The notes: generated by a model not told the origin, from the sequence alone. A DNA stretch of 64,000 nt from Flavobacterium sp. LHD-80 (GCF_030929605.1 NZ_JAVFVS010000005.1:557972-621971), one strand, 5' to 3'; shown: positions 25,865 to 34,648, counted from the stretch's first letter. Numbers and translations: made by a program.

Positions 25865-26392
25865 TTATACGTTTGGATTTTTGATTTCGTACCAAAGTTC
25901 TCTTTCCCCTTCATATTCAAAAGAGTTTACAAATTGTAAGCCTAGTTTTTCGAGAATTTTTCTTGAGTTAGTATTCCCTTCATCTGCATAGGCATAAACA
26001 GCATCAACTTTCATTTCGTTGAAAGCATGATCTATAAAGGCTTTTCCGGCTTCGGTTGCATAACCTTTACCCCAATGTTTTTCTATAAAACGATAACCAA
26101 TCTCGTAAAAGTTTTGATGGTTATTAATTTCATGTGTTATAAATTTTATCCCCGACCAGCCAATAAATTCATTGGTTTCTTTTAGAATAACCGCCCAGCG
26201 TCCGGTTCCAAAATCTTTGTATTGCTGATTAACAAATTCAATGTAAGCACGACTTTGATCAATATCTGTAATAGGTTTGTTCCCTACATACAAATGCACA
26301 TTAGGATTAGATTCCAATTCAAACATTCCATCAACGTCTGACATCTGTAATTGTCTTAAAAGCAAACGTTCTGTTTCGATTGGATTTTTCAT
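25865..26392 (-). CDS. GNAT acetyltransferase, RimJ/RimL-like
   Basis: 175 residues, opening ETERLLLRQLQMSDVDGMFELESNP, the usual first strand and helix of the RimJ/RimL subgroup that acetylates protein N-termini or small amines with acetyl-CoA. The acetyl-CoA loop is in HWGKGYATEAGKAFIDHAF, followed by YAYADEGNTNSRKILEKLGLQ. It follows the HAD gene by 7 nt and is the last gene of a minus-strand run. The substrate cannot be inferred. Confidence 0.87.
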   Translation of the reverse strand: MKNPIETERLLLRQLQMSDVDGMFELESNPNVHLYVGNKPITDIDQSRAYIEFVNQQYKDFGTGRWAVILKETNEFIGWSGIKFITHEINNHQNFYEIGYRFIEKHWGKGYATEAGKAFIDHAFNEMKVDAVYAYADEGNTNSRKILEKLGLQFVNSFEYEGERELWYEIKNPNV

Positions 26393-26399
26393 CGGAAAA

Positions 26400-27203
26400 T
26401 TAATCTAAAATATATTTTTGGACCACTTCAGCAACTCCATCATCATTATTTGAAGCTACGATCAAATCGGCTCTGTCACGTAATTCTGGTGTTACATTAT
26501 CAACCCAAACACCAAGACCAGCATATTCAATCATTGTCAAATCATTTCCTGCGTTACCAACAGCAATAATTTCTTCTTGAAGTATTCCTAATTTATCGGC
26601 CAGAAGTTTCAAACTTGCTGCTTTGTCAATTCCTTGTTGCGCTGCTTCAAGAAAAAAAGGTTTTGACATTGAAACGCTTAAATGTGGCATTTTAGCTTTC
26701 AGATCTTCTTCTAATTCTTTCAATTCAGAAGGTTCTTTCAACAGAATACATTTTACAGCAGGTCTGTCAACGTAATCTTTAAAACTAGAAACCATAAGAT
26801 GTGGCATACCCGTAATCTCTTTTTCAATTTCTATGAATTCAGAATCGGTTTCGCTTATAATTTCGTCATCTAAATAGGTAATGATATGCGTATTCATTTT
26901 CACGCTGTAATCATACAAATCGTGAATTTGTTCAACAGTTAATTTCTGTTCAAATAAAACCAAATCATCTTTTACACGACTGATAATAGCTCCGTTAAAC
27001 GAAATCATATACGAATCGTTTTTATCAAGTTCAAGCTCTTTCGCATAAGCCGTCATTGCCGAAGTTGGTCGGCCAGAAGCCAAAACCACATAAACTCCTT
27101 TTGCTTGAGCCTCTAATAAAACTTTTTTGTTTAAATCTGAAATTCTATGATCGTCTGTCAACAAGGTGTCATCCATGTCGAGCACTAGCATTTTGTATTG
27201 CAT
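26400..27203 (-). CDS. Cof-type HAD-IIB sugar-phosphate phosphatase
   Basis: 267 residues. The nucleophile motif is LDMDDTLL (residues 8-15), motif II is LASGRP, the C2 cap lies in the middle, motif III Lys is in PFFLEAAQQGIDKAASL, and motif IV is AVGNAGNDLTMIEYAGLGVWVDN. All catalytic aspartates appear intact. HAD-IIB enzymes dephosphorylate sugar phosphates, FMN or other small phosphorylated metabolites. It is separated from the gene upstream by a repeat-filled gap of about 95 nt and runs into the GNAT gene. Confidence 0.92.
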   Translation of the reverse strand: MQYKMLVLDMDDTLLTDDHRISDLNKKVLLEAQAKGVYVVLASGRPTSAMTAYAKELELDKNDSYMISFNGAIISRVKDDLVLFEQKLTVEQIHDLYDYSVKMNTHIITYLDDEIISETDSEFIEIEKEITGMPHLMVSSFKDYVDRPAVKCILLKEPSELKELEEDLKAKMPHLSVSMSKPFFLEAAQQGIDKAASLKLLADKLGILQEEIIAVGNAGNDLTMIEYAGLGVWVDNVTPELRDRADLIVASNNDDGVAEVVQKYILD

Positions 27204-27225
27204 ATTTTTTTAGTTCGCAGTAAAC

Positions 27226-27296
27226 AGTATTTAGTATTCAGTCGCAGTTTGCAATTAAAGCATAAAACTGTGACTAAATGCTGAACACTGAATACT
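27226..27296. repeat. Imperfect inverted repeat, GTATTCAG family
   Basis: Left arm 27226-27250 and right arm 27265-27296 are made of AGTATTTAGT/GTATTCAGT and CTGAACACTGAATACT words and pair with one gap. Similar words form the elements at 38247-38320 and 58306-58375. Confidence 0.75.
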
Positions 27297-27298
27297 AT

Positions 27299-27517
27299 TT
27301 AAATACTCATTCTAAAATCTTCGATAACGGGATTTGCTTTTGCAAAATCGGTTTCTTGAATAAAAACCTCAACTGCCAAATCTGTTCCGCCAAAACCTCC
27401 TAAACGAGCTGATTGAATATTATCTTTTTTTACTGTTTCTACTCCAGCTTCTTCTAATCTTTCCTGCAAAGCAATTGCTAAAACTTCGCTTCCTGAAAAT
27501 ACCTTCATTAATCCCAT
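27299..27517 (-). CDS. DUF2007-type small protein
   Basis: 72 residues with the pattern FSGSEVLAIALQERLEEAGVETVKKDN followed by EVFIQETDFAKANPVIEDF, which resembles the DUF2007 (putative signal-transducing) family of PII-like ferredoxin-fold proteins. A second Met at residue 4 could also be the start. It follows the hydrolase gene by 19 nt. Function unknown. Confidence 0.8.
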   Translation of the reverse strand: MGLMKVFSGSEVLAIALQERLEEAGVETVKKDNIQSARLGGFGGTDLAVEVFIQETDFAKANPVIEDFRMSI

Positions 27518-27536
27518 GACATTGTATTTTTATTAT

Positions 27537-28352
27537 TTATTGTAATATTACTTTTAATTGTTCTTGAAAACTTTCATTTTCATTCATTCCAATGTGCCCT
27601 TGTCCTTTTAAAAGGTACAAATGTCCTTTAGAACCTAAAATTTTATTTAGTCGGACCGAATTTTCAACTGGAATCAATTGATCATCTAATCCATGAAAAA
27701 TAAATATTGGCGCTTTAATTTTTGGAAGATACTGATAGGTTTCCAAATGAAACTTTTTCATAAAATCAGGAAAAAATCGAACTCTAGTTCCAGATAATTC
27801 TGTAAAACTAAAATAAGGAGATTGGAGAATTAGTGCTTTCGGCTTATTTTCTGAAGCTAAAATTGTTGCCAATCCTGAACCAATAGAATAACCCGAAATA
27901 ACAATTTTATTTTCGGGATATCTTTCAGTTAATCTCTTATAAACTTCTGCAACATCTTTATTTAACTGTTCTTCGTTTTCAATTTCTCCTTCACTTTTCC
28001 CAAAACTCCGATAATCTAAAATAAAAATATCGTATCCTAAATTGGTATAAGTTTTTGCAATTTTGCCCCAACTTTCAAGCGTTCCAGCATTTCCGTGAAG
28101 ATAAAACACAAGACCTTTAGAATTTTCAGTCTTAAATAAAAGACCATTTAAATTTACGCCATCAAAAGATTTGATATTCAACTCTTCAAATGGACTTTCG
28201 TATTCAAATTTAAAATCTTTTGGAAGCGCGGCACTCTGGAAAACCATTCCGACCTGATTAAAATATATATAAGAAACCACAACAACATAAATAATTGCGA
28301 AAAAAGCCAGAAGCGCAATCGTCAAAAATTTTAGCGTTTTTATCATTTCCAT
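27537..28352 (-). CDS. Membrane-anchored alpha/beta hydrolase (BEM46-like)
   Basis: 271 residues with one N-terminal transmembrane helix (about 7-30) and an alpha/beta-hydrolase domain. The oxyanion segment is YLHGNAGTLESW, the nucleophile elbow is GYSIGSG, the acid is in HGLDDQLIP and the histidine in GQGHIG. This is the layout of BEM46/ABHD13-type serine hydrolases. The substrate is unknown. It follows the DEAD-like gene by 15 nt in a likely operon. Confidence 0.88.
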   Translation of the reverse strand: MEMIKTLKFLTIALLAFFAIIYVVVVSYIYFNQVGMVFQSAALPKDFKFEYESPFEELNIKSFDGVNLNGLLFKTENSKGLVFYLHGNAGTLESWGKIAKTYTNLGYDIFILDYRSFGKSEGEIENEEQLNKDVAEVYKRLTERYPENKIVISGYSIGSGLATILASENKPKALILQSPYFSFTELSGTRVRFFPDFMKKFHLETYQYLPKIKAPIFIFHGLDDQLIPVENSVRLNKILGSKGHLYLLKGQGHIGMNENESFQEQLKVILQ

Positions 28353-28367
28353 ACTATATTGAAAAGT

Positions 28368-29030
28368 CTATTCTTCTTCTACGTCGTCTTCCTCTTCATC
28401 AAGTTCTTCCTCGCCTTCTTCATCCATATCAAATAAATAAGGTTCGACCAGCATTTTATCAGCCAAAATTTCGATTCTTTCTGTCAGTGTTTCAGCAAAA
28501 ATCAATCGTTGCGTTTTGGCGATACTACCCGAAATACGCATAATTTTAGTTTCGTGGCGAAGTCTCAAAATAGGATCTGCATCATCTAAAATTAGCATTT
28601 TAAGACGGTTCACATTGTAACCAGCTGTACTAAACATATCGTTTAACTTTGTAGGCGTTCCAATCAAAACATCTATTCCCGTAGAAATATAGTTTTTATC
28701 GTAATCCATATCGCCTTTTTCATTTACCCCATACACCTCTAAGTTGGTATATTTTCCATATTTTTCAAAAAGAGCAACCATTTCCAAAACCTTCGCTTTA
28801 TCTTCTACAATAATTAAAGCTCGTGGCGACTCTTCTGTTTTTCCAGCCAATTGCTGAATCACATTTAATACAATAGTTGTACTTTTTCCACTTCCCGCTG
28901 GAGAAATAATTATACAATCGGCACCGCTTTTTATGGTAGAAAACGTTTCCATCTGCAAAACATTTGCTTCTGTTAAACCGTTTTCAATTAGTCCGTCTTG
29001 TAGTTTCTCGTTTATTTTTTTTAGTTTCAT
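28368..29030 (-). CDS. Single-domain DEAD-box-like protein with an acidic tail
   Basis: 220 residues: only the first RecA-like domain of a DEAD-box helicase. Walker A is SPAGSGKST (43-51), motif Ib is GTPTKL, motif II reads DDAD (149-152) instead of DEAD, and motif III reads FAET (178-181) instead of SAT. The second RecA domain with motifs IV-VI is absent and the protein ends in an acidic tail (203-220). No following frame carries the missing domain. It may bind ATP or RNA without unwinding, or regulate a full helicase. It starts the minus-strand run. Confidence 0.8.
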   Translation of the reverse strand: MKLKKINEKLQDGLIENGLTEANVLQMETFSTIKSGADCIIISPAGSGKSTTIVLNVIQQLAGKTEESPRALIIVEDKAKVLEMVALFEKYGKYTNLEVYGVNEKGDMDYDKNYISTGIDVLIGTPTKLNDMFSTAGYNVNRLKMLILDDADPILRLRHETKIMRISGSIAKTQRLIFAETLTERIEILADKMLVEPYLFDMDEEGEEELDEEEDDVEEE

Positions 29031-29043
29031 CTTTATATGCTTT

Positions 29044-29112
29044 AAGCTTTAAGCAATAGGCTATAAGCTAAATATCTAGTTTTAAAAGCCCAAAGCCTAT
29101 AGCTTAAAGCTT
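29044..29112. repeat. Inverted repeat, AAGCTTTAAGC/GGCTATAAGC family
   Basis: AAGCTTTAAGCAATAGGCT (29044-29062) pairs with AGCCTATAGCTTAAAGCTT (29094-29112) with one mismatch. It lies between the sigma-54 activator gene and the DEAD-like gene. Confidence 0.8.
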
Positions 29113-29126
29113 ATTGCGCGAAGCAC

Positions 29127-30290
29127 CTATTTGCTTGCGAACATTTTCACATCATTTTCAGAGATTTCGTTTCCTCCTAAAATGATTAATCTTTCCACAA
29201 CATTTCGAAGTTCACGAATGTTTCCTGTCCAATCGTATTCCTGCAATAATTGTATGGCTTGCGCCGAAAATACTTTGACTACATTTCCTTGTTCCGAAGC
29301 AATTTTCTCAGCAAAATGCCTGATCAAAGCCGGAATATCATCGCGTCTTTCATTCAATGGCGGGACTTTTATTAGAATAACCGCCAAACGATGGTATAAA
29401 TCTTCACGGAAACGGCCTTCGGCAATTTCTGTTTTTAAATCTTTATTTGTTGCAGCAACAACGCGAACATCAACTTTAATATCTTTATCGGCACCCACTC
29501 TGGTAATCATGCTTTCCTGAAGCGCGCGTAAAACTTTGGCTTGCGCCGAAAGACTCATGTCGCCAATTTCATCTAAGAAAATAGTTCCTTTATCAGCTGC
29601 TTCAAACTTTCCTGCACGATCTTTCACTGCCGATGTAAAAGCACCTTTTACGTGCCCGAATAATTCACTTTCGATTAATTCACTCGGGATTGCCGCGCAG
29701 TTTACTTCAATTAAAGGAAAATTAGCACGCTCGCTTTTTTCATGTAATTGATGCGCTACTAATTCTTTTCCAGTTCCGTTTGGACCTGTAATTAAAACTC
29801 TGGCTTCGGTTTGAGCGACTTTATCAATCATCACTTTAATATGATTAATCGATTCGCTGTCACCAATCATTTCGTAATTTTTACTAACTTTTTTCTTCAG
29901 AATTTTATTCTCAACAACTAATTGTTTTTTATCTAAAGCATTACGAACAGTATTCAATAAACGATTCAAATCTGGCGGTTTTGAAATATAATCAAAAGCT
30001 CCCAAACGCATCGTATGAATTGCCGTTTCCATATCGCCGTGACCGGAAATCATCACCATCGGAATTTCTGGTTTTATCTTTTTTACTTCTTCTAAAACCT
30101 CAACACCGTCCATTTTTGGCATTTTGATATCACACAAAACCAAATCGTAATCGTTGTTTTTTATTTTGTCCAGACCTGCAACGCCATCTTCAGCTTCATC
30201 AACCTGATACGAATCATTTTCTTCTGATAATATTTTTACCAAAACTCTTCTGATCGCTGCTTCGTCTTCGATAATTAGTATTTTACTCAT
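29127..30290 (-). CDS. NtrC-family sigma-54 response regulator without a DNA-binding domain
   Basis: 387 residues. The receiver domain (1-120) has the acidic pair in IEDE, phosphoacceptor Asp54 (LCDIKMP) and Lys104. The AAA+ sigma-54 interaction domain (about 141-370) has Walker A GPNGTGKE (169-176), the loop GAFTSA (216-221, where GAFTGA is canonical) and GTIFLDEIGD (235-244). The protein ends soon after the AAA+ lid (GNEISENDVKMFASK), so the Fis-type HTH is missing. HTH-less activators such as FlgR exist and act from solution. The partner kinase is not in the window. Confidence 0.92.
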   Translation of the reverse strand: MSKILIIEDEAAIRRVLVKILSEENDSYQVDEAEDGVAGLDKIKNNDYDLVLCDIKMPKMDGVEVLEEVKKIKPEIPMVMISGHGDMETAIHTMRLGAFDYISKPPDLNRLLNTVRNALDKKQLVVENKILKKKVSKNYEMIGDSESINHIKVMIDKVAQTEARVLITGPNGTGKELVAHQLHEKSERANFPLIEVNCAAIPSELIESELFGHVKGAFTSAVKDRAGKFEAADKGTIFLDEIGDMSLSAQAKVLRALQESMITRVGADKDIKVDVRVVAATNKDLKTEIAEGRFREDLYHRLAVILIKVPPLNERRDDIPALIRHFAEKIASEQGNVVKVFSAQAIQLLQEYDWTGNIRELRNVVERLIILGGNEISENDVKMFASK

Positions 30291-30296
30291 TTTTTT

Positions 30297-30376
30297 AAGG
30301 TTCTGAGGTTCTAAGATGCTAAGGTTCTAAGTTTTTTGAAGCTAATATCTTAGCATCTCAGCACCTTAGCACCTTT
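30297..30376. repeat. Inverted repeat, CTAAG octamer family
   Basis: The left arm (about 30297-30331) reads CTGAGGTT, CTAAGATG, CTAAGGTT, CTAAGTTT in 8-base steps. The right arm 30346-30376 is an imperfect complement. It lies between the ABC permease and sigma-54 activator genes. Confidence 0.8.
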
Positions 30377-30380
30377 AAAA

Positions 30381-31697
30381 TTAATATTTAAGCCATTTAT
30401 ACAATTCCTTCCATGTTGGTTTTTTGCCGTACATTAAAATACCTACTCGGTAAATTTTTGCAGCGAACCAAACGACAAGGAAAAAGGTAGCAAACAATAA
30501 TGATACCGAAATTGCAATTTGCCACCACGGCACGCCAAACGGAATACGCATTAACATAACAATTGGCGATGTAAGCGGAATCATTGAAAATACAACGGCA
30601 ACAGTTCCGTGTGGATCATTTACAACCGTAAAAAATCCGATGTACACACTTAAAATTAAAGGCATTAATATTGGCAAAAGAAATTGCTGTGAATCAGTTT
30701 GATTATCAACCGCTGCTCCAATTGCCGCATAAAATGAACTGTATAGAAAATAACCTCCAATAAAATAAACTACGAAACCTATTATAATACTGGCAATTGG
30801 CAGATTCCACATTTCAGCTATATACATTTGTGCTGAACCTGAAAGTTCATGTTGTGCTGATTGCATTAATTCTGGTGAAATTCTTGCTGTTGGCCCAACA
30901 TTTACACCAAAAAAAGCCGAAGCCGCAAACATTAATCCCAACCCAATAATAGCCCAAATAATAAATTGCAAAATTCCGGCCAATGAAGTTCCGACAATTT
31001 TACCAATCATTAATTGAAATGGCTTTACTGATGAAATAATGATTTCGATAATTCGGTTTGTTTTTTCTTCAATTACGCTTCGCATTACCATATTTCCGTA
31101 GATGATAATGAACATCATAATTAAATAACCAAATGCACCGCCTATTGCAATTTTAATTTCATTTAAACCTTTTAGACTCTCTTCTCCGGAAGCTTTTACC
31201 AAATGAATATTAACTTCTGATTGCGCTTTCTGGATTGCCAAAGTATCTAGTTTTGCTTCCTCAAGATTTAACTTTGTAATTTTTGTTCCGATGATATCCT
31301 GTGTGTTTTCTATAAAAGAAATACTTGGACTGTTATTCGAAATAAATTCAATTTTACTTTCTAAATCTTTTGAATTATTTGTTTTCGGAATGACAATCAA
31401 ACCGCTGAAATTCTCTTTTGTAATACTGTCTTTTAAGGATTTTACATCAATTTCAGAAAGATTCAAATATTTATATTCGCCATTTTTCTTGTTTTGTTTT
31501 ACAAAATCATTGGCAAATAATCCGGTTTCATCATGAATGGCAATACGTTTTGTATCAGCTTTCATTGAACTCAAATAACCAATAAAAACAGCTATCGCAA
31601 CAAACAAAAGTGGACTCAAAAAAGTCATGACCACAAAAGATTTATTGCGGACTTTGGCAATAAATTCTCTTTTTATAATTAATGAAATAATACTCAT
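30381..31697 (-). CDS. ABC-2 type exporter permease (NatB-like)
   Basis: 438 residues. One N-terminal helix is followed by a large extracytoplasmic domain (about 45-170) and five or six C-terminal helices (about 175-420), including RSVIEEKTNRIIEIIISSVKPFQLMIGKIVG, the conserved coupling segment of the ABC2_membrane_3/NatB subgroup. It pairs with the ATPase gene just upstream. The NatAB archetype exports Na+, but the substrate here is unknown. Confidence 0.9.
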   Translation of the reverse strand: MSIISLIIKREFIAKVRNKSFVVMTFLSPLLFVAIAVFIGYLSSMKADTKRIAIHDETGLFANDFVKQNKKNGEYKYLNLSEIDVKSLKDSITKENFSGLIVIPKTNNSKDLESKIEFISNNSPSISFIENTQDIIGTKITKLNLEEAKLDTLAIQKAQSEVNIHLVKASGEESLKGLNEIKIAIGGAFGYLIMMFIIIYGNMVMRSVIEEKTNRIIEIIISSVKPFQLMIGKIVGTSLAGILQFIIWAIIGLGLMFAASAFFGVNVGPTARISPELMQSAQHELSGSAQMYIAEMWNLPIASIIIGFVVYFIGGYFLYSSFYAAIGAAVDNQTDSQQFLLPILMPLILSVYIGFFTVVNDPHGTVAVVFSMIPLTSPIVMLMRIPFGVPWWQIAISVSLLFATFFLVVWFAAKIYRVGILMYGKKPTWKELYKWLKY

Positions 31698-31702
31698 TTC
31701 TT

Positions 31703-31784
31703 GATTTTAGATTTTAGATTGTTGACTTTAGATTTTTAGATTTTAGGCCTTCACTCTAAAATCTAAAATCTGAAATCTAAACTT
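31703..31784. repeat. Inverted repeat, TTTTAGATT family
   Basis: TTTTAGATT words in 31703-31746 pair with AATCTAAAA words in 31754-31784. The TAG stop of the ABC ATPase lies in the right arm. Related unpaired tracts occur at 36754-36900 and 55872-55918. Confidence 0.75.
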
Positions 31785-32706
31785 TATTTTCAGTAACTGT
31801 TTGAATAAAAATATCGTTTATACTTGGAATTTTTTCAACAAAGTGAGTCACTTGTCCTCGTTGTGTCAAAAGATGTAGCAATTCATTTGGCGAAGCATTT
31901 CCTATTTGGATATTTAATTTCAAATCATCATTCAACGATTTAAAACTCGCTGGCGAAACTGTAAATTTCTGAGTAATATCATACATCAAACCTTCAACAT
32001 TGCTAGTCAAGATTCCAACTTCAAAACTGTTTGTTCTGAATTGACGTTTCACATCGACCACTTTTCCTTCTATCAGTTTATTTGATTTATGAATCAAAGC
32101 AATATTTTCACAAAGCTCTTCAACGCTTTCCATTCTGTGAGTAGAGAAAATAATAGTTGAACCTTGCTCTTTTAATGCCAGAATTTCATCTTTGATAACA
32201 TTCGCATTTACAGGATCAAATCCTGAGAAAGGTTCATCTAAAATCAGCAGTTTTGGTTTGTGCAAAACGCAAACTACAAACTGAATTTTCTGAGCCATTC
32301 CTTTAGAAAGCTCTTGGATTTTTTTATTCCACCAACCTTGAATTCCCAAACGATCAAACCAATAATCCAATTGTTTTTTAGCTTCGGTTTTCGAAAGTCC
32401 CTTCATTTGCGCCAGATACAAACACTGTTCGCCTACTTTCATCGAACTGTACAATCCTCTTTCCTCAGGAAGATATCCAATGGTTTGCACGTGTTTTGGT
32501 TGCAGTCTTTCTCCATCTAAAATTACTTCACCGCTGTCTGGCAGTGTTATTTGATTGATGATTCGGATAAGGGAAGTTTTTCCAGCTCCATTTGGACCTA
32601 ATAATCCATAAATGCTGCCTTTTGGCACATTTAATGAAACTTCGTTAAGCGCTACATAATCACCGTATTGTTTTACGACTTTATGTACTTCGAGTAAGTT
32701 GCTCAT
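31777..32706 (-). CDS. ABC-2 exporter ATP-binding protein
   Basis: 309 residues from MSNLLEVHKVVKQYG. Walker A GPNGAGKTS is at 37-45, the Q-loop is in GYLPEERGLY, the signature is LSKGMAQK, Walker B is LLILDEPFSGFD and the switch His is in STHR. The C-terminal 80 residues form an extra domain seen in NatA-like ATPases. An in-frame extension of 23 codons upstream has no homology-like content and is left out. It drives the permease encoded next on the same strand. Confidence 0.93.
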   Translation of the reverse strand: MSNLLEVHKVVKQYGDYVALNEVSLNVPKGSIYGLLGPNGAGKTSLIRIINQITLPDSGEVILDGERLQPKHVQTIGYLPEERGLYSSMKVGEQCLYLAQMKGLSKTEAKKQLDYWFDRLGIQGWWNKKIQELSKGMAQKIQFVVCVLHKPKLLILDEPFSGFDPVNANVIKDEILALKEQGSTIIFSTHRMESVEELCENIALIHKSNKLIEGKVVDVKRQFRTNSFEVGILTSNVEGLMYDITQKFTVSPASFKSLNDDLKLNIQIGNASPNELLHLLTQRGQVTHFVEKIPSINDIFIQTVTENKV

Positions 32707-32799
32707 GCGATTTTTTAGATTTTCTGCGTCAATTTGACCATTGTGGCTTTGCGCCTGTAAAAGTAAATAATTCACAGCGAATCTAAGTACTAATACACA

Positions 32800-32834
32800 A
32801 AAAACCCATCCTAAATTTATGTTAGAATGGGTTT
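32800..32834 (-). terminator. Terminator of the grpE-dnaJ transcript
   Basis: AAAACCCATCCTAA (32800-32813) pairs with TTAGAATGGGTTTT (32821-32834), one G-T pair. On the minus strand the hairpin is followed by a T6 run, 35 nt after the dnaJ stop. Confidence 0.85.
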
Positions 32835-32868
32835 TATATTTATTTAAACATTTCTAAAAAAGCGTAGC

Positions 32869-33978
32869 TTATGAAAACATATCTTTTACTTTTTCAAAAA
32901 ATGATTTTTCTGATTTTTCAGGACTCGGAGCAAAATGTTCGTCGTTTAAAGCATTTTCAAAGAATTGTTTTTGTTCTTTGTTCAATGTTTTTGGTGTCCA
33001 AACATTTACGTGAACCAATAAATCACCGCTTCCATAACCGTTGATACTTGGAATACCTTTTCCTTTTAATCTTAAAATTTTTCCTGATTGAATGCCTTCT
33101 TCCAGTTTAATACGAACTTTTCCGTTGATTGCTTCAATATCTTTAGAAGCTCCTAAAACCGCTTCTGGGAAACTGATGTATAAATCAAAGTGAATGTTTT
33201 CACCTTCACGTTTTAAGAATTCGTGCTCAACTTCTTCAATAACTACAATCAAATCACCTGGAATACTATTTCCTGGCGCATCGTTTCCTTTATTAGAAAC
33301 TTTTAACTGCATACCGTCAACAACACCGGCTGGAATTTTGATAGAAACTGTTTCGTCTTCTACCACCATACCTTGACCATCTGCTTCAGAAGGTTTTTTA
33401 TCTAAAATTTGTCCAGAACCACCACAAGTAGGGCAAGTAGATGCAGATTGCATTCTTCCCAAAATGGTGTTTGTAACACGCATTACTTGACCTTGACCAT
33501 TACAAGTCGAACAAGTTTTGTATGTCACGCCTTTAGCCTGAACTTTACGTTTTACTTTTACTTTTTTCTCAACTCCATTTGCAATTTCTTCTAAAGTCAA
33601 TTTCACTTTAATACGAAGATTGCTTCCTTTAGCGCGACGTGGACCGCCTCCGCCTCCACCGAAACCGCCAAATCCTCCACCAAAAATGTCACCAAACTGG
33701 CTGAAAATGTCATCCATATTCATACCACCGTGGCCACCGCCAAATCCGCCAGAACCATCAAATGCTTGATGTCCGTACTGATCGTATTTCGCTTTTTTCT
33801 GTGGATCACTTAAAACTTCATAAGCTTCTGCCGCAAGTTTAAAGTTTTCTTCTGCCTCTTTGTCGCCTGGATTTTTATCTGGGTGGTATTTTAAAGCACT
33901 TTTTCGGTAAGCTTTTTTAATTTCAGCAGCGTCAGCATTTTTTGAAATGCCTAGTATTTCGTAAAAATCTTTTTTCAT
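32869..33978 (-). CDS. dnaJ: Co-chaperone DnaJ with only one zinc centre
   Basis: 369 residues. J domain 1-70 with HPD at 32-34, a Gly/Phe-rich linker (75-115), a shortened cysteine-rich region and the two C-terminal substrate-binding subdomains. Only two CxxCxGxG motifs are present, CSTCNGQG (Cys156/159) and CPTCGGSG (Cys182/185), corresponding to motifs 2 and 3. Motifs 1 and 4 are replaced by cysteine-free sequence, so zinc centre I is lost. It stimulates the DnaK ATPase; dnaK is not in the window. It lies 68 nt downstream of grpE. Confidence 0.96.
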   Translation of the reverse strand: MKKDFYEILGISKNADAAEIKKAYRKSALKYHPDKNPGDKEAEENFKLAAEAYEVLSDPQKKAKYDQYGHQAFDGSGGFGGGHGGMNMDDIFSQFGDIFGGGFGGFGGGGGGPRRAKGSNLRIKVKLTLEEIANGVEKKVKVKRKVQAKGVTYKTCSTCNGQGQVMRVTNTILGRMQSASTCPTCGGSGQILDKKPSEADGQGMVVEDETVSIKIPAGVVDGMQLKVSNKGNDAPGNSIPGDLIVVIEEVEHEFLKREGENIHFDLYISFPEAVLGASKDIEAINGKVRIKLEEGIQSGKILRLKGKGIPSINGYGSGDLLVHVNVWTPKTLNKEQKQFFENALNDEHFAPSPEKSEKSFFEKVKDMFS

Positions 33979-34046
33979 AATTAGGTTTAAATTCCAAATT
34001 TTAAAATTCCAAATTCCAATAATGAACTGAAATTTTTATTTGCATT

Positions 34047-34625
34047 TTAGTTTCCGATTACCACTTTAGGGAAACGAATAATTTTGTCTCCTAATTTGTA
34101 GCCTTTTTCAATAACATCAACAATTTTCCCTTTTAATTTGTCAGACGGAGCTGGAATTTGGGTAATTGCCTCAGCAAAATCAGCATTAAAAGCATCACCT
34201 GCTCTCACTTCAACTTGCTCTAAACCTTTAGAAACCAAAGTGCTTTTTAATTTTTCGTGAATCAATTCAACACCTTTTTTCAAATTTTCATCGTCAGACT
34301 TGTTGATCTCAACTGTCGCTCTGTCAAAATCATCTAAAACTGGAAGCATAGCCAACAAAACTTCTTGGTTTGCTGTTTTAAACAATTCAAGACGCTCTTT
34401 TGAAGTTCTTTTTTTGTAATTTTCAAATTCAGCAAATAATCTCAAAAACTTATCTTTTTCGTGAGCCAAGTCTTTAGCTAATTGCTCCTCAACACTTAAT
34501 TCTTCAACAATTAATTGTTCACCGTTGGCATTGTTCTCTAACGTTACATCATCTAATTCCTGATCGAATTCTGTATTTTCCGTAGTCATATTACTTTTAT
34601 TTTTAAAAATATTCTTAAACTTCAT
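34047..34625 (-). CDS. grpE: Nucleotide exchange factor GrpE
   Basis: 192 residues. A charged, disordered N-terminus (1-50) is followed by a long coiled coil (about 52-110, EEQLAKDLAHEKDKFLRLFAEFENYKKRTSKER) and the C-terminal beta domain with GVELIHEKLKSTLVSKGLEQVEV and GYKLGDKIIRFPKVVIG. It releases ADP from DnaK. A Met at residue 13 is an alternative start. It is the first gene of the grpE-dnaJ transcript and has a good promoter. Confidence 0.96.
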   Translation of the reverse strand: MKFKNIFKNKSNMTTENTEFDQELDDVTLENNANGEQLIVEELSVEEQLAKDLAHEKDKFLRLFAEFENYKKRTSKERLELFKTANQEVLLAMLPVLDDFDRATVEINKSDDENLKKGVELIHEKLKSTLVSKGLEQVEVRAGDAFNADFAEAITQIPAPSDKLKGKIVDVIEKGYKLGDKIIRFPKVVIGN

Positions 34626-34648
34626 TTTTATTCTTTTTGTTGGATTGC

